Notes: generated by a model not told the origin, from the sequence alone. A DNA stretch of 64,000 nt from Faecalicatena_A orotica (GCF_040545875.1 NZ_JBEPMR010000003.1), one strand, 5' to 3'; counted from the stretch's first letter, positions 26,814-35,691 are shown. Made by a program: numbers and translations.

Positions 26814-26970
26814 ATAGCAGGTCTCCTGACTCGATTTCTTCCTCCTGTCCCGCCTTCCCCAGCTATAGCATTACAGGTGGCCTGAGGGACAGTCGTCCAT
26901 CACACAGTAGAGCGGGCTGTTCTGGATTTTCACCAGATTCCCTTTTCAGTGCTTACGCATCACTATATAC
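26814..26970 (-). promoter_or_regulatory. Cobalamin riboswitch
   Basis: On the minus strand the B12 box GAGTCAGGAGACCTGC is complete (about 26817-26832). The upstream core segments GGGAATCTGGTG, CAGCCCGC with ACTGTG, and GGGGAAGGC are all present in the right order. It controls the ten-gene methyltransferase and MetQNI operon by transcription termination, switching it off when cobalamin is plentiful. Confidence 0.95.
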
Positions 26971-27075
26971 GTTACTGTACATAGTGTATCATAAACAAAA
27001 TCAGCCGCCTAATTGGTATTTATAATATGAATATAGATATTTTTAATATGATGTTCACAAATCTGTATTTTCCTT

Positions 27076-28707
27076 TTATTCCTTTCCATCTTCTATTACT
27101 TCTATTTTACAAGAATGCTTTTTCCCTTCTTTGTCATAGCTGATTCCTACAGCCAGAATCCTTCCCGTATACCTTTGGGGCTCCCCTATTTTCCCCCTAA
27201 AGCGCAAGGCATATTTCCTGTCTTTAATCTGCTGTATAGCAGCTTCCGGCGTGGCTCCAACTTTCAGCTCCAATATAATACAGTCAGCGTTTTTGTCAGT
27301 TTCTGGATAAAAAATGAAGTCGGCATATCCTATGCCAGCCTTATCCTCCCGTTCTATCCGATAGTTGTCCCGGGCAGCAAGATAAACAAGGTTTACAACT
27401 GCTGTCAGTTCCGCTTCACTGTTATAGCTAAGAAGAGGAACCTCTGTATCATGTGCAAGTTCCAGAATCTCCACCATTGTTTCTGTATCACCTGTAAGTG
27501 TTGCCTGAAGCATACGTCTTGACTCTTTTGCCAATCGGTATATATATCCCAGGGACGGCTCTTTCTGAAGCATTATTGTAAACTTATCAAGCAACTCCCG
27601 ATTTGGAATAGAAACTTTTCCGTTCTCATAGGTCAGGAAACCATATACGACCATTGCAGAAAAAATTTCTTCCCTTGTCTGAAGATTCATAGCTGTTGCC
27701 GCATATTCCCAAACCTTTACCGGAACAGCTATTCCTGCAATCATTAGTGCCAAATCATCACGAACTGCAGCAACATTGTGTTCAATATAATAAAATATTT
27801 CATCGTATGGCCCGGAACTGGTCCAGTAATTTCCAAAGTTATTATTTTTTAAAGAAGTAACCACAGAACGCGGATTATATATCCGTCTGCCGGATTTTGT
27901 GTGATATCCGTCATACCAACTTTTCATTCCTTCCCTAGTCAGGTGCTTAGGCTTTATCGCAGAATTCTCGTATCGCTCAAACAGCATGTCCGTTTCTTCC
28001 TCTGTAAATCCGAAATATTGCGAGTATTTTTCTTCGGAAGCCATCGTATACTCTACAAACATATTTAACTCCGAACCGCTGGAATACTTTGCAATAGGCA
28101 AAATTCCAGTTATATATGCCAAAAGCACATATGGGCGGTCTTTCAGGAGATTCCGCAAAAACAGAAGATAATTTTTCTTATCCTCTTCTGATGCAAAGGA
28201 CTGATGGAAAATGAAATCCCATTCATCCAGCACGAAAATAAACCGTGCCGTGTCATCTGCTGCCAGAATATTCAGCAGGGCTGAGGCAACAGATGTTTCC
28301 CCCTTCATATTAACATCAGGATAAGCCGCCTTAAGGTCTGCAAGCAGCTGTTTCTCAATCCGTCCGATGTAATCGTCATAAGAATGGCAGGGCTGCATTA
28401 AATCGTTAAATGGAATATGGATGACAGGGTATTGATTCTGATATCTTCTATAACTTTCATCCTTCGCAATTTTAAGGGAATTAAATATATCCGATGAATC
28501 GTTCATCTTATTAAAAAATGTATCAATCATATTTGCCATCACTGTTTTCCCAAATCGGCGCGGCCGGGTAATGCAGATATACTCTCCTCCATTATCCACC
28601 AACGGGAACAATTCGCTTAACATTAACGATTTATCTACGAAATATGGCCTCTTTGTTTCATTTTGAAATAAGATATACGCAGTCTTACTGTCAAGATACA
28701 TACCCAT
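27076..28707 (-). CDS. AAA-ATPase-like protein with PD-(D/E)XK nuclease domain
   Basis: This 543-residue protein has the common gut-bacterial architecture of an AAA-ATPase-like N-terminus (YFVDKSLML, P-loop variant RPRRFGKT, Walker B FVLDEWDFIF) and a C-terminal PD-(D/E)XK-like domain. The latter shows Asp in GYADFIFY and ELK in IILELKVG. The start has AGGGGG 8 bases upstream; a second ATG two codons later is also possible. The family is widespread and multi-copy with unknown biological role. It differs from the protein at 1-1521 in both domains, although the general plan is the same. Confidence 0.88.
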   Translation of the reverse strand: MGMYLDSKTAYILFQNETKRPYFVDKSLMLSELFPLVDNGGEYICITRPRRFGKTVMANMIDTFFNKMNDSSDIFNSLKIAKDESYRRYQNQYPVIHIPFNDLMQPCHSYDDYIGRIEKQLLADLKAAYPDVNMKGETSVASALLNILAADDTARFIFVLDEWDFIFHQSFASEEDKKNYLLFLRNLLKDRPYVLLAYITGILPIAKYSSGSELNMFVEYTMASEEKYSQYFGFTEEETDMLFERYENSAIKPKHLTREGMKSWYDGYHTKSGRRIYNPRSVVTSLKNNNFGNYWTSSGPYDEIFYYIEHNVAAVRDDLALMIAGIAVPVKVWEYAATAMNLQTREEIFSAMVVYGFLTYENGKVSIPNRELLDKFTIMLQKEPSLGYIYRLAKESRRMLQATLTGDTETMVEILELAHDTEVPLLSYNSEAELTAVVNLVYLAARDNYRIEREDKAGIGYADFIFYPETDKNADCIILELKVGATPEAAIQQIKDRKYALRFRGKIGEPQRYTGRILAVGISYDKEGKKHSCKIEVIEDGKE

Positions 28708-28758
28708 CGTTCAACCCCCTAATATCAATGCAAACCTTTTGCAACTCAATGTCTCTTG

Positions 28759-28935
28759 CTATATTATATCAGATATATTTTCTGAATCATACCTCGACTT
28801 TTCGACATCCATCATCTCCAGTAATATCGTTTTTCCAGTTGCGCTGTCTCCTCGTATGATAGTGATATTTCTTTGTATCGTCAACTCGTAAGCGACTCTG
28901 TTATCCCTGAGCTTAATTACATGCTTCCCTCTCAT
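28759..28935 (-). pseudogene. Truncated P-loop ATP-binding fragment (58 aa)
   Basis: A 58-codon frame starts at 28933-28935, immediately after the stop of the DUF4869 gene. It contains a clear Walker A (RGDSATGKT) preceded by short beta-strand-like segments, then stops early. An ATPase this short cannot be complete, so it is most likely the 5' remnant of an ATP-binding partner gene of the DUF4869 protein. Confidence 0.6.
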
Positions 28936-29377
28936 TTACTCACTCTCCAAATCAAAAACAGCATCTAACAATTCTCTCATATTATAACTATGGCGATTAT
29001 CATTTAACATAACAGCTTCAAAATCATCTTCACCAAAATCCATATTATGCTGGAGACATATTGTTAAATCCTGCTTTTCTGCGATTTTCAAAATCCATTT
29101 TGCACAATTATCCCCGCAATTAGTGGCATTAAAAATATGCTTTTTATCTTTGTACATCAAAATCAAAGTCTTTGTCCCGCCAGACAGGTCCTTTGGTCCG
29201 ATAGGGCCCCAAACAGGACATTCAATCAAACGCGGTCCGATGACTTTTGATCTGTCTACATCAGATATTATACTTTTCACAAAATCATCATTGAGCCATT
29301 CATCCTCATAAGTATTATTAAAATATACATCGCTCCGGTTAATAACATCTTCTTTATCACCATAATATATATAACAT
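28936..29377 (-). pseudogene. DUF4869 protein with N-terminal frameshift
   Basis: The protein matches DUF4869: an N-terminal YYGDKEDVI segment, YFNNTYEDEWL, IGPIGPKDLSGGTK-like and CGDNCAKWIL segments, and MDFGEDDF. The natural start (ATG 29375-29377, AAGGA upstream) runs through a short TA repeat and hits TGA after six codons. Adding two bases to the repeat restores the whole reading frame. A shorter product could begin at GTG 29278-29280 but would lack about 33 residues. The function of DUF4869 is unknown; relatives occur beside ATP-binding proteins in accessory regions. Confidence 0.75.
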
Positions 29378-29489
29378 GCTTAAATTCCTTTCCTGCCACC
29401 CATATTGCGAAATTTATAAACTGTGTTTATTATAAACATATTTATCACCATAATCAATAGATATAGTTCTACAGGATTCCCCTCCTGAT

Positions 29490-29702
29490 GCGCACTAGTT
29501 ACTGTTCACGCCCTGCGGGCGCGCACAGTAACGGCATCTGCCCATTAAAAGTCGCCTGCGGCGAGGGGTGCTATGCGCCAGTGGCGCATGTTCAGCACGG
29601 ACCGCAGCGGAGCGTAGACCAGATGCCCCGAAATCATCACTTTATTGGCCCCGATGCCGTGCAGCTAGGTGCACGGCACGGTGTGAACAGTAACGCGCAC
29701 TA
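29490..29702. mobile_element. 197-bp miniature transposon (MITE-like) with 8-bp target duplication
   Basis: The element spans 29498-29694. It ends in perfect 12-bp terminal inverted repeats GTTACTGTTCAC (29498-29509 and 29683-29694), or 14 of 15 matches if extended. It is flanked exactly by direct repeats GCGCACTA at 29490-29497 and 29695-29702. It encodes no protein. Inside, a perfect 8-bp stem (29533-29540 with 29620-29627) encloses at least two strong hairpins (29552-29564; 29568-29598 nested), and another perfect 8-bp hairpin lies at 29656-29677. Its GC content is far above the flanks. The insertion extends the reading frame of the GH43 gene. Confidence 0.85.
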
Positions 29703-31198
29703 TACTTAAATTCCTCAAACCACCCGCAGCACCCCTTCTCCGCGAACAGTCCCACATAGCACCCTGTAAAGGTCATCGGCATACACTCTGTGGACATCAG
29801 CTGTGTTCGTCCTGTTCCAGCCAGCGAAAGGCTTCTTTCATCACTCCCGGCAAAAAAGCGGTATTCCAGCTTATCGGACTCCACCCTGAGAAAAATACTC
29901 CCATGCCCGCTTAAATACAACGGTTCACTTTCTGTCTGCATATCTCCCACTCTTTTCCTGAGTATGACACACCTATTCCCGTTTCTTTTTGTAACTGCGA
30001 GATCATAATGGTGCTCGTTTGTATGAAAAATAGTGAGACCTGCATTCTCATATTCACTCTGTGGGTTACAGTCAACCCATACTTCAGCCCTCATACAGAA
30101 ATGCTGCTGCCGCCTTCCTACGAATGTGGGGGATGCAGTGTCACTGAGAACAGCCTCCCCTCCGATAAGTTTGAGACACCCTGGCCTTTCCGTAAAACTA
30201 TACATACTCATATCCGGGTTTCTCAGGTAGTTCCACGCTTTCGGAAGACCTGACGGATGAAAAGTATCGTCATCCTCTTTTACTTTATAATCCTTTGCCG
30301 GAAGTGACATCACTTCCATCTCTTTCGAAATCCTGCGTCCCTGATTGACCACTGGCCAGCCTTCTTCGTTCCATGTCACCGGGGCCAGCATGGTTTCTCT
30401 TCCCAAATGGTGGAGCATATACTGGCTTGTTCTAATCCCGTGAAAGACCATCCAGTATTCTCCGTCTGCAGTATCTGTTATGTCGCCATGCCCGACCGCC
30501 TGAAAGTGATGGAGCATTGTATCGCGGTGGGTCAGGATCGGATTGTCTGGACAGCTTTCGAACGGGCCCCACGGTGAAGCCGCCCTTGCGATGGTCACCA
30601 TATGCCCATATTCGGTTCCCCCTTCGGCGTCCAGCAGGTAATACCACCCATCTTTCCGGAACATATGCGGCCCCTCCGGATATTTACCGCCGCTGCCCTC
30701 CCATATGATTTTTGTCCCTGTAAGCATCCTGCCGGTCCGGATATCAATCTGGCATTGTCCGATCGCCTGACCATCAGGGAGGTCATAGGTACTGGACAAA
30801 TATACACATCCATCAGTATCAAAAAACAACGACGGGTCGATTCCACCCTGACCAACCCAGACTGGATCGGACCACTCCCCTTCAATGTCATCCGTCCATA
30901 CGAAGAAGTTCCCGCCATAACTGTAGTTCGTTGCTGAAACATAAAACCTCCCATTATGAAGCCGGATTGTGGGTGCCCATATCCCGCCCGACGCTGGACA
31001 ATTTTCCAGCATTGCCTGTGATTTTCTTGTCAGTACGTGCCCGATCTGCTCCCAGTGTACAAGGTCACGACTGTGGAACAGGGGGATTCCCGGGAAAAAC
31101 TCAAAAGAACTGTTTACAAGATAATAATCTTCACCGCTCCTGCATACGCTCGGATCGGGGTAAAATCCCGGAATCACCGGGTTTTGATAATGAACCAT
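29642..31198 (-). CDS. GH43 beta-xylosidase / alpha-L-arabinofuranosidase
   Basis: This 518-residue protein has an N-terminal five-bladed GH43 propeller (about 1-300) and a C-terminal beta-sandwich. The catalytic base Asp is in GFYPDPSVC, the pKa-modulating Asp is in IDPSLFFD, and the general acid Glu is in KYPEGPH. The start is the ATG at 31196-31198 with GAGGAGG upstream. No signal peptide is present, so it acts on imported oligosaccharides. The last 17 or so residues (after EEFKYSA) are encoded by the miniature transposon, so the native C-terminus has been replaced. It follows the GH127 gene and completes the arabinose-glycan operon. Confidence 0.92.
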   Translation of the reverse strand: MVHYQNPVIPGFYPDPSVCRSGEDYYLVNSSFEFFPGIPLFHSRDLVHWEQIGHVLTRKSQAMLENCPASGGIWAPTIRLHNGRFYVSATNYSYGGNFFVWTDDIEGEWSDPVWVGQGGIDPSLFFDTDGCVYLSSTYDLPDGQAIGQCQIDIRTGRMLTGTKIIWEGSGGKYPEGPHMFRKDGWYYLLDAEGGTEYGHMVTIARAASPWGPFESCPDNPILTHRDTMLHHFQAVGHGDITDTADGEYWMVFHGIRTSQYMLHHLGRETMLAPVTWNEEGWPVVNQGRRISKEMEVMSLPAKDYKVKEDDDTFHPSGLPKAWNYLRNPDMSMYSFTERPGCLKLIGGEAVLSDTASPTFVGRRQQHFCMRAEVWVDCNPQSEYENAGLTIFHTNEHHYDLAVTKRNGNRCVILRKRVGDMQTESEPLYLSGHGSIFLRVESDKLEYRFFAGSDERSLSLAGTGRTQLMSTECMPMTFTGCYVGLFAEKGCCGWFEEFKYSARYCSHRAVHLAARHRGQ

Positions 31199-31209
31199 AT
31201 CTATCCTCC

Positions 31210-33162
31210 TCACACACGAATCCAGACCTGCATTTCACCGGGGGTTCTGTTTCCCCACACAAAGTACGGCACGGCAATGATATCTGTTTCTTTCTCTCGT
31301 AATACATACGGGCGGTACAACTCCCCTTCCCAGTTCTCCTCCAGTGTCCTGTAACCTTTAGCCATAACCACGGGTATGCCGCCGGGAAGTCCGATACCTC
31401 TGACCGTCTTAAGCCTGCTTTTCGCATCCAGTCTTATGGCTGAAAGGTTTTCCCCGTTGTCTTCCTGTTCCAGACAATATACAACCGGTCCTTTTTGAAT
31501 CGCAGCTTTCCCCGCATCCGCCCTGACTTTCGGATTTGCCTGTATCAATTTTGCCGGCATAGAAAGAAACAGCCGGATTTCCCCTCCTTTTGCAACTGCT
31601 TTTTCAAGATACGCATATCCCTTTTCCATCCTGTATGCGACTGTTTTCCCATCCGACTGTATCTCGAAGCTCTCACACCAGCCCGGTATACGCAGGGCAA
31701 TCTGGCAGGCACAGTCTGGTACTGAATGAACTGTTATTTTGATTTCTTCTTCCCACGGGTAATTGCCCTCCTGACGTATCTTATATTCTCCGGAATCTGT
31801 TTTTACACCGGCTTCCCCTGCTATATAGAGATGTACAAACAGGGTATCTCTGCCATAAGAATAGATATATTGTCCGAGTGATGTCAGGAGTCTGGCAATA
31901 TTGGGCGGGCAGCACGCACATCCGAACCATGTCTGGCGGACAGGCTTTACGTGCCTGCGGTCCGGATTCTTTTCATTCGCTTCCGGCCAGACTTCCAGAG
32001 GGTTTACATAAAAAAAGTGTTTCCCGTCACGTGACATGGAACCTAAAATTACGTTATACAATATTCTTTCGATGACATCCCCATAGTTTCCGTCCATATC
32101 TGTCTTCTGCATCCGATGTGCAAAAAATATCAATCCGACAGATGCGCAAGTCTCTGCGTATGCAGTCTCATTCGGGAGGTCATAGTCAAAAGTAAATGCT
32201 TCCCCGGTATGGGTAGAACCTGCCGCCCCTGTAATATACATCTGACGGTTCACGACATTTTCCCAGAGATGCCTGCAGGAAAGGAACATCTCTTTATCTT
32301 CCGTTATTCTCGCAACATCTGCCATCGCAGCATACATATACATTGCCCTCACAGCATGGCCCACGGCATGTTTCTGGCTGAACACAGGCATATGGGACTG
32401 GTTGTAGGAAAGGTCCGGAGGATCTGAGGGCAGCCCCGTTTTAAAGGTGCTTTTATTTCTCGTCCCCTCCCATTCCTGTACAAAATAATTGGGTTCCTTC
32501 CCCCGCTCTTCCAGAAAGTAACGGCTAAGACTGATATATTTCTCATTTCCTGTCACTTCATACAGCTTAACCAGTGCCAGTTCTATTTCCTGATGTCCCG
32601 GATAACCTTTTGGCATACTGGGTGCTGGTCCGAACTTTTCTGCGATATTGTCCGCACACCGGCACATCACATCAAGCAGTTTTCTTTTTCCCGTTGCTTT
32701 ATAGTAGGCGGCTGCTGCCTCTATCATATGTCCGGCACAATACATTTCATGGCACTCATAAAGGTTCGTCCATTCCTGTTCCTTCCGGCCGATCGAAAAA
32801 TACGTATCTAGATAACCGTCTTCCTGCTGTGCCTGTGCTATGACATCTATAATTTCATCTATCACATTCTCCAGCTCCGGTTCTGCTTCACCTTCCAGAC
32901 TGTATGCCGCGGCTTCCAGCCACTTTGCCAGATCACTGTCCTGAAAGACTTCCCCATAAAACTCGCCTTCCTCCAGCCCTGCCGCGATTCTAAAATTCTG
33001 TATGGCATGGCTTAACTCTACCCCCGGCATCCTGTCATTTAATATTTCCCATTGATATGGGAGCATTGTATCCTTCACCAGCTCTATATAATGTGACCAG
33101 AAATCATCCCTGATCCCCACATCACGGATTTCCGGCGCCCTGTAGACTTCCGTTATTCCCAT
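31210..33162 (-). CDS. GH127 beta-L-arabinofuranosidase
   Basis: This 650-residue protein of the former DUF1680 family removes beta-linked L-arabinofuranose from plant glycoproteins and related glycans. The zinc and nucleophile cysteines are in CACCPPN near residue 415, and the partner Glu and Cys are in YAETCAS near residue 337. This matches the pattern described for the Bifidobacterium enzyme HypBA1. The start has GAGG-type sites upstream. No signal peptide is seen. It lies 70 bases after the GH95-like gene, with a hairpin in the gap. Confidence 0.92.
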   Translation of the reverse strand: MGITEVYRAPEIRDVGIRDDFWSHYIELVKDTMLPYQWEILNDRMPGVELSHAIQNFRIAAGLEEGEFYGEVFQDSDLAKWLEAAAYSLEGEAEPELENVIDEIIDVIAQAQQEDGYLDTYFSIGRKEQEWTNLYECHEMYCAGHMIEAAAAYYKATGKRKLLDVMCRCADNIAEKFGPAPSMPKGYPGHQEIELALVKLYEVTGNEKYISLSRYFLEERGKEPNYFVQEWEGTRNKSTFKTGLPSDPPDLSYNQSHMPVFSQKHAVGHAVRAMYMYAAMADVARITEDKEMFLSCRHLWENVVNRQMYITGAAGSTHTGEAFTFDYDLPNETAYAETCASVGLIFFAHRMQKTDMDGNYGDVIERILYNVILGSMSRDGKHFFYVNPLEVWPEANEKNPDRRHVKPVRQTWFGCACCPPNIARLLTSLGQYIYSYGRDTLFVHLYIAGEAGVKTDSGEYKIRQEGNYPWEEEIKITVHSVPDCACQIALRIPGWCESFEIQSDGKTVAYRMEKGYAYLEKAVAKGGEIRLFLSMPAKLIQANPKVRADAGKAAIQKGPVVYCLEQEDNGENLSAIRLDAKSRLKTVRGIGLPGGIPVVMAKGYRTLEENWEGELYRPYVLREKETDIIAVPYFVWGNRTPGEMQVWIRV

Positions 33163-33188
33163 ATTTCTTCTCCTCTTTATAAAATTTT

Positions 33189-33214
33189 ATCCCGGAGCCG
33201 TCAGGTTCCGGGAT
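33189..33214 (-). other. Intercistronic hairpin
   Basis: A 7-bp GC-rich stem (ATCCCGG with CCGGGAT) lies between the GH95-like and GH127 genes. It has no clean U run, so it may be a partial terminator or an mRNA-processing or stability element. Confidence 0.5.
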
Positions 33215-33231
33215 ATTATATTCCAATACAG

Positions 33232-35691
33232 CTAAATCATCCTGAAATCCAGTTTCACTGCCGCATCCTTCTTAAGTTCTAATTCAAATTTACTGCCGCA
33301 TTCCCCGTACACGTTACCATCTATCCTTAATTCTTTATATCCCAGAGGGAAGGAAAACTCTATCGTCTGATTTTTCATGGATGAGATTGTAGCAGACGCC
33401 TGTCCGCTCTCCAAATCCCACCCCATTTCCTCAATCTTGGCAAATGTATACAGCCAGACCCCGTGCAGGCTTCCCTTACTCAAATCTTTCGGCACTGCCG
33501 ACAGCAGTTTAATAAATCCCTTGTCTGAATACACCAGCATTTCCAGAATCATGGCCGGCATTGCGCCCAGCAGGTCCGGGCAGAATACCCGGTACGGGTA
33601 ATGCACAGTATTCAGTGTCCGGGTTACATACCCATGCTCCATCAAAGTCCTGAAATTATGCATTGCATCCGGGAGATCCCCCAGTCTTACGGCTGTAAAA
33701 TATCTGTGGATAACTCCATGTGCAGAATCATCCTGATGGCCGCGCTTCCTGTTTGAAAGTATAAATGGTTTGACGAGCTTTGGTGTTTTTTCCGGTGAAA
33801 TTGCCCGTCCCGGCCAGATATCATAATGATGGGATACATGTCTGTGGTCATAATTCTCCCCAGAATATTTAAAGGACCACTCCTTAACCGCCCCGTCTTC
33901 ATCCATCAGATAATCCGGCAGTTTGCCTCGAAGTTCCTTCCACTTCGGAAGACCCGGTTCATCCAGCCCCAGAATCTCACACGCCTCCAGCAGGTTGTCC
34001 AAAACCTCTCTGCAGACCATCACATCCATCAGAGAATTCACATTCATCGCATAAACATTTTTCGGGAATGGAACATGATAGTCATTCATGGACGGATCTT
34101 CCGGTGAATAACTTGGATAAAACAGTACCTTTCCATTCTCATCTACATCGGAAAGATAATCCTCGTAAAACAATGCAATTTCCTTCAGGCCCGGCACGAC
34201 ACGTTCCCGTAAGAACTTCTCATCCCCGCTGACCAGATAATGCCCCCAGAACTCATTGTATATCCATCCCAGACACGCAGTCCAGCAGTAGTGGGGATAT
34301 ACGATGGAGAACTGGTAGAATTTACCGGAATTATAATCACAGTGAATATTTCCAAGTACTCCCCTAGCCCCGTAAAATTGTTTGGCATTCAGACGGAAAT
34401 CATCAAATTTTTCTTCGTAGAACCTGAAATAAATATCCATCATTTCCGGCAGCCCGGTCATATTGCCGGAGCATACCTGCAGGTTCGTGTTAATATTATG
34501 CTGGAACAAAGACGGCGGGTCATCCCCGGTATCCGTAATCAGGAAAAACCGCCCCATATCATACAGCTTTTCCAACATCATGGCACTCAGTTCCCCGCCT
34601 CCATGCTGTTCATTCAGCAATTCCTCCGCGGACAGCGCCCAGTCCCCGCCAAGCCTGACTTCGGAGCGTTCCATCAGCGGGGCAAGGTATATCCGGTTGG
34701 CAGAGAGCATATCCTCATATGAATCCTGAATCTGCCTTACCTCTTCAAGAACCCCTGCTGCCAGCGAATGGCGGTATGCTTCTTCATACTTGACAGTGCG
34801 GGACAGAATCGTAACCTGATGTGCATTTTTAACCTGTATGTAACCGCCCTCCCGGTAAGATGTCTCACCATCAGTACGGACGACAGAACAGCAGCAGTAC
34901 CCGCGTTCCCCGAACTGTGGGTCATATGCCAGAGATACCGTGCAGCTGTCAGGTGACGTCGTAATCTCCACATCACTTCCTTCAATTTCATACATGTCGT
35001 TATAAGTAACAAGCACGAACTGATCAAAGTGGTCCGGATTGTCATAACCGCCCGGAGCGACAAAACGCATGTCCACGTCAAGCGCTTCTCCGTTTAAGCG
35101 TTTCATTTCCTGTACTGTCACTTCTTTTTCGAATGAAACAAAGGACCTCCTGAGAATTCCCCCGTTATCATCCTCGCAGCGTACAACTGCCTCCCCCGAC
35201 ATCATATCCAGATACCGCAGATAGTCATGGCAGTTCCTGCCCTCTTTTATATCCGTCAGCAATTCAATCACGGAATGTAGCCGGGGATGTAGCCGGGGAA
35301 ATTCAACGCCGAACGGACGGCTGTCAATCCATTTATCATACCCCGCGTCTTTTGTCGCCTTATCCATTACTTTCGCTGCATCTTCAAACCGTCCCTGCTT
35401 TAAAAGCTTCCTTGCCTCCGGAATCGCATAGGCCACATCCGGAGGATCAGGAGTGTCCTTCCAACGCATATCCATAATCCGTTCGCGCCGGTAAATCACG
35501 CGTTCATGATAAGGATTCCCCACAATGTCAATCCGCTGCCTGCCGTTTGCAGTCACAAGGACATCTTCATCCGCTTTTGCGGGATACAGGCTGCTCACAC
35601 TTTTATAAGGAAGAAGTGTGCGTCTTTTCCCAATTCCCATAGGTGGATATTCTAATCCGAATTCCACTGCTTTCATACCATAATTACTCAT
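33232..35691 (-). CDS. GH95-like glycosidase
   Basis: This 819-residue protein resembles GH95 (alpha-L-fucosidase and alpha-L-galactosidase family). It has an N-terminal beta-sandwich containing VTANGRQRIDIVG, a large helical barrel, and the landmark HRHVSHHYDIWPGRAI, where GH95 proteins have HRHVSHLYGLYPG. GHQDDSAHGVIHR follows. The match is clear in the barrel and weaker at the N-terminus, so an uncharacterised branch is possible. The start has GGAGG upstream, and a consensus promoter lies at 35726-35754. No signal peptide is seen. In this locus it would remove a terminal sugar from an arabinose-containing oligosaccharide. Confidence 0.7.
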   Translation of the reverse strand: MSNYGMKAVEFGLEYPPMGIGKRRTLLPYKSVSSLYPAKADEDVLVTANGRQRIDIVGNPYHERVIYRRERIMDMRWKDTPDPPDVAYAIPEARKLLKQGRFEDAAKVMDKATKDAGYDKWIDSRPFGVEFPRLHPRLHSVIELLTDIKEGRNCHDYLRYLDMMSGEAVVRCEDDNGGILRRSFVSFEKEVTVQEMKRLNGEALDVDMRFVAPGGYDNPDHFDQFVLVTYNDMYEIEGSDVEITTSPDSCTVSLAYDPQFGERGYCCCSVVRTDGETSYREGGYIQVKNAHQVTILSRTVKYEEAYRHSLAAGVLEEVRQIQDSYEDMLSANRIYLAPLMERSEVRLGGDWALSAEELLNEQHGGGELSAMMLEKLYDMGRFFLITDTGDDPPSLFQHNINTNLQVCSGNMTGLPEMMDIYFRFYEEKFDDFRLNAKQFYGARGVLGNIHCDYNSGKFYQFSIVYPHYCWTACLGWIYNEFWGHYLVSGDEKFLRERVVPGLKEIALFYEDYLSDVDENGKVLFYPSYSPEDPSMNDYHVPFPKNVYAMNVNSLMDVMVCREVLDNLLEACEILGLDEPGLPKWKELRGKLPDYLMDEDGAVKEWSFKYSGENYDHRHVSHHYDIWPGRAISPEKTPKLVKPFILSNRKRGHQDDSAHGVIHRYFTAVRLGDLPDAMHNFRTLMEHGYVTRTLNTVHYPYRVFCPDLLGAMPAMILEMLVYSDKGFIKLLSAVPKDLSKGSLHGVWLYTFAKIEEMGWDLESGQASATISSMKNQTIEFSFPLGYKELRIDGNVYGECGSKFELELKKDAAVKLDFRMI

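Noticed and set aside
29498..29694. CRISPR array or tRNA-like gene in the GC-rich hairpin region
   Set aside because: No regular repeat-spacer pattern and no tRNA cloverleaf or T-loop consensus. The terminal repeats and target duplication explain it as a transposed element.
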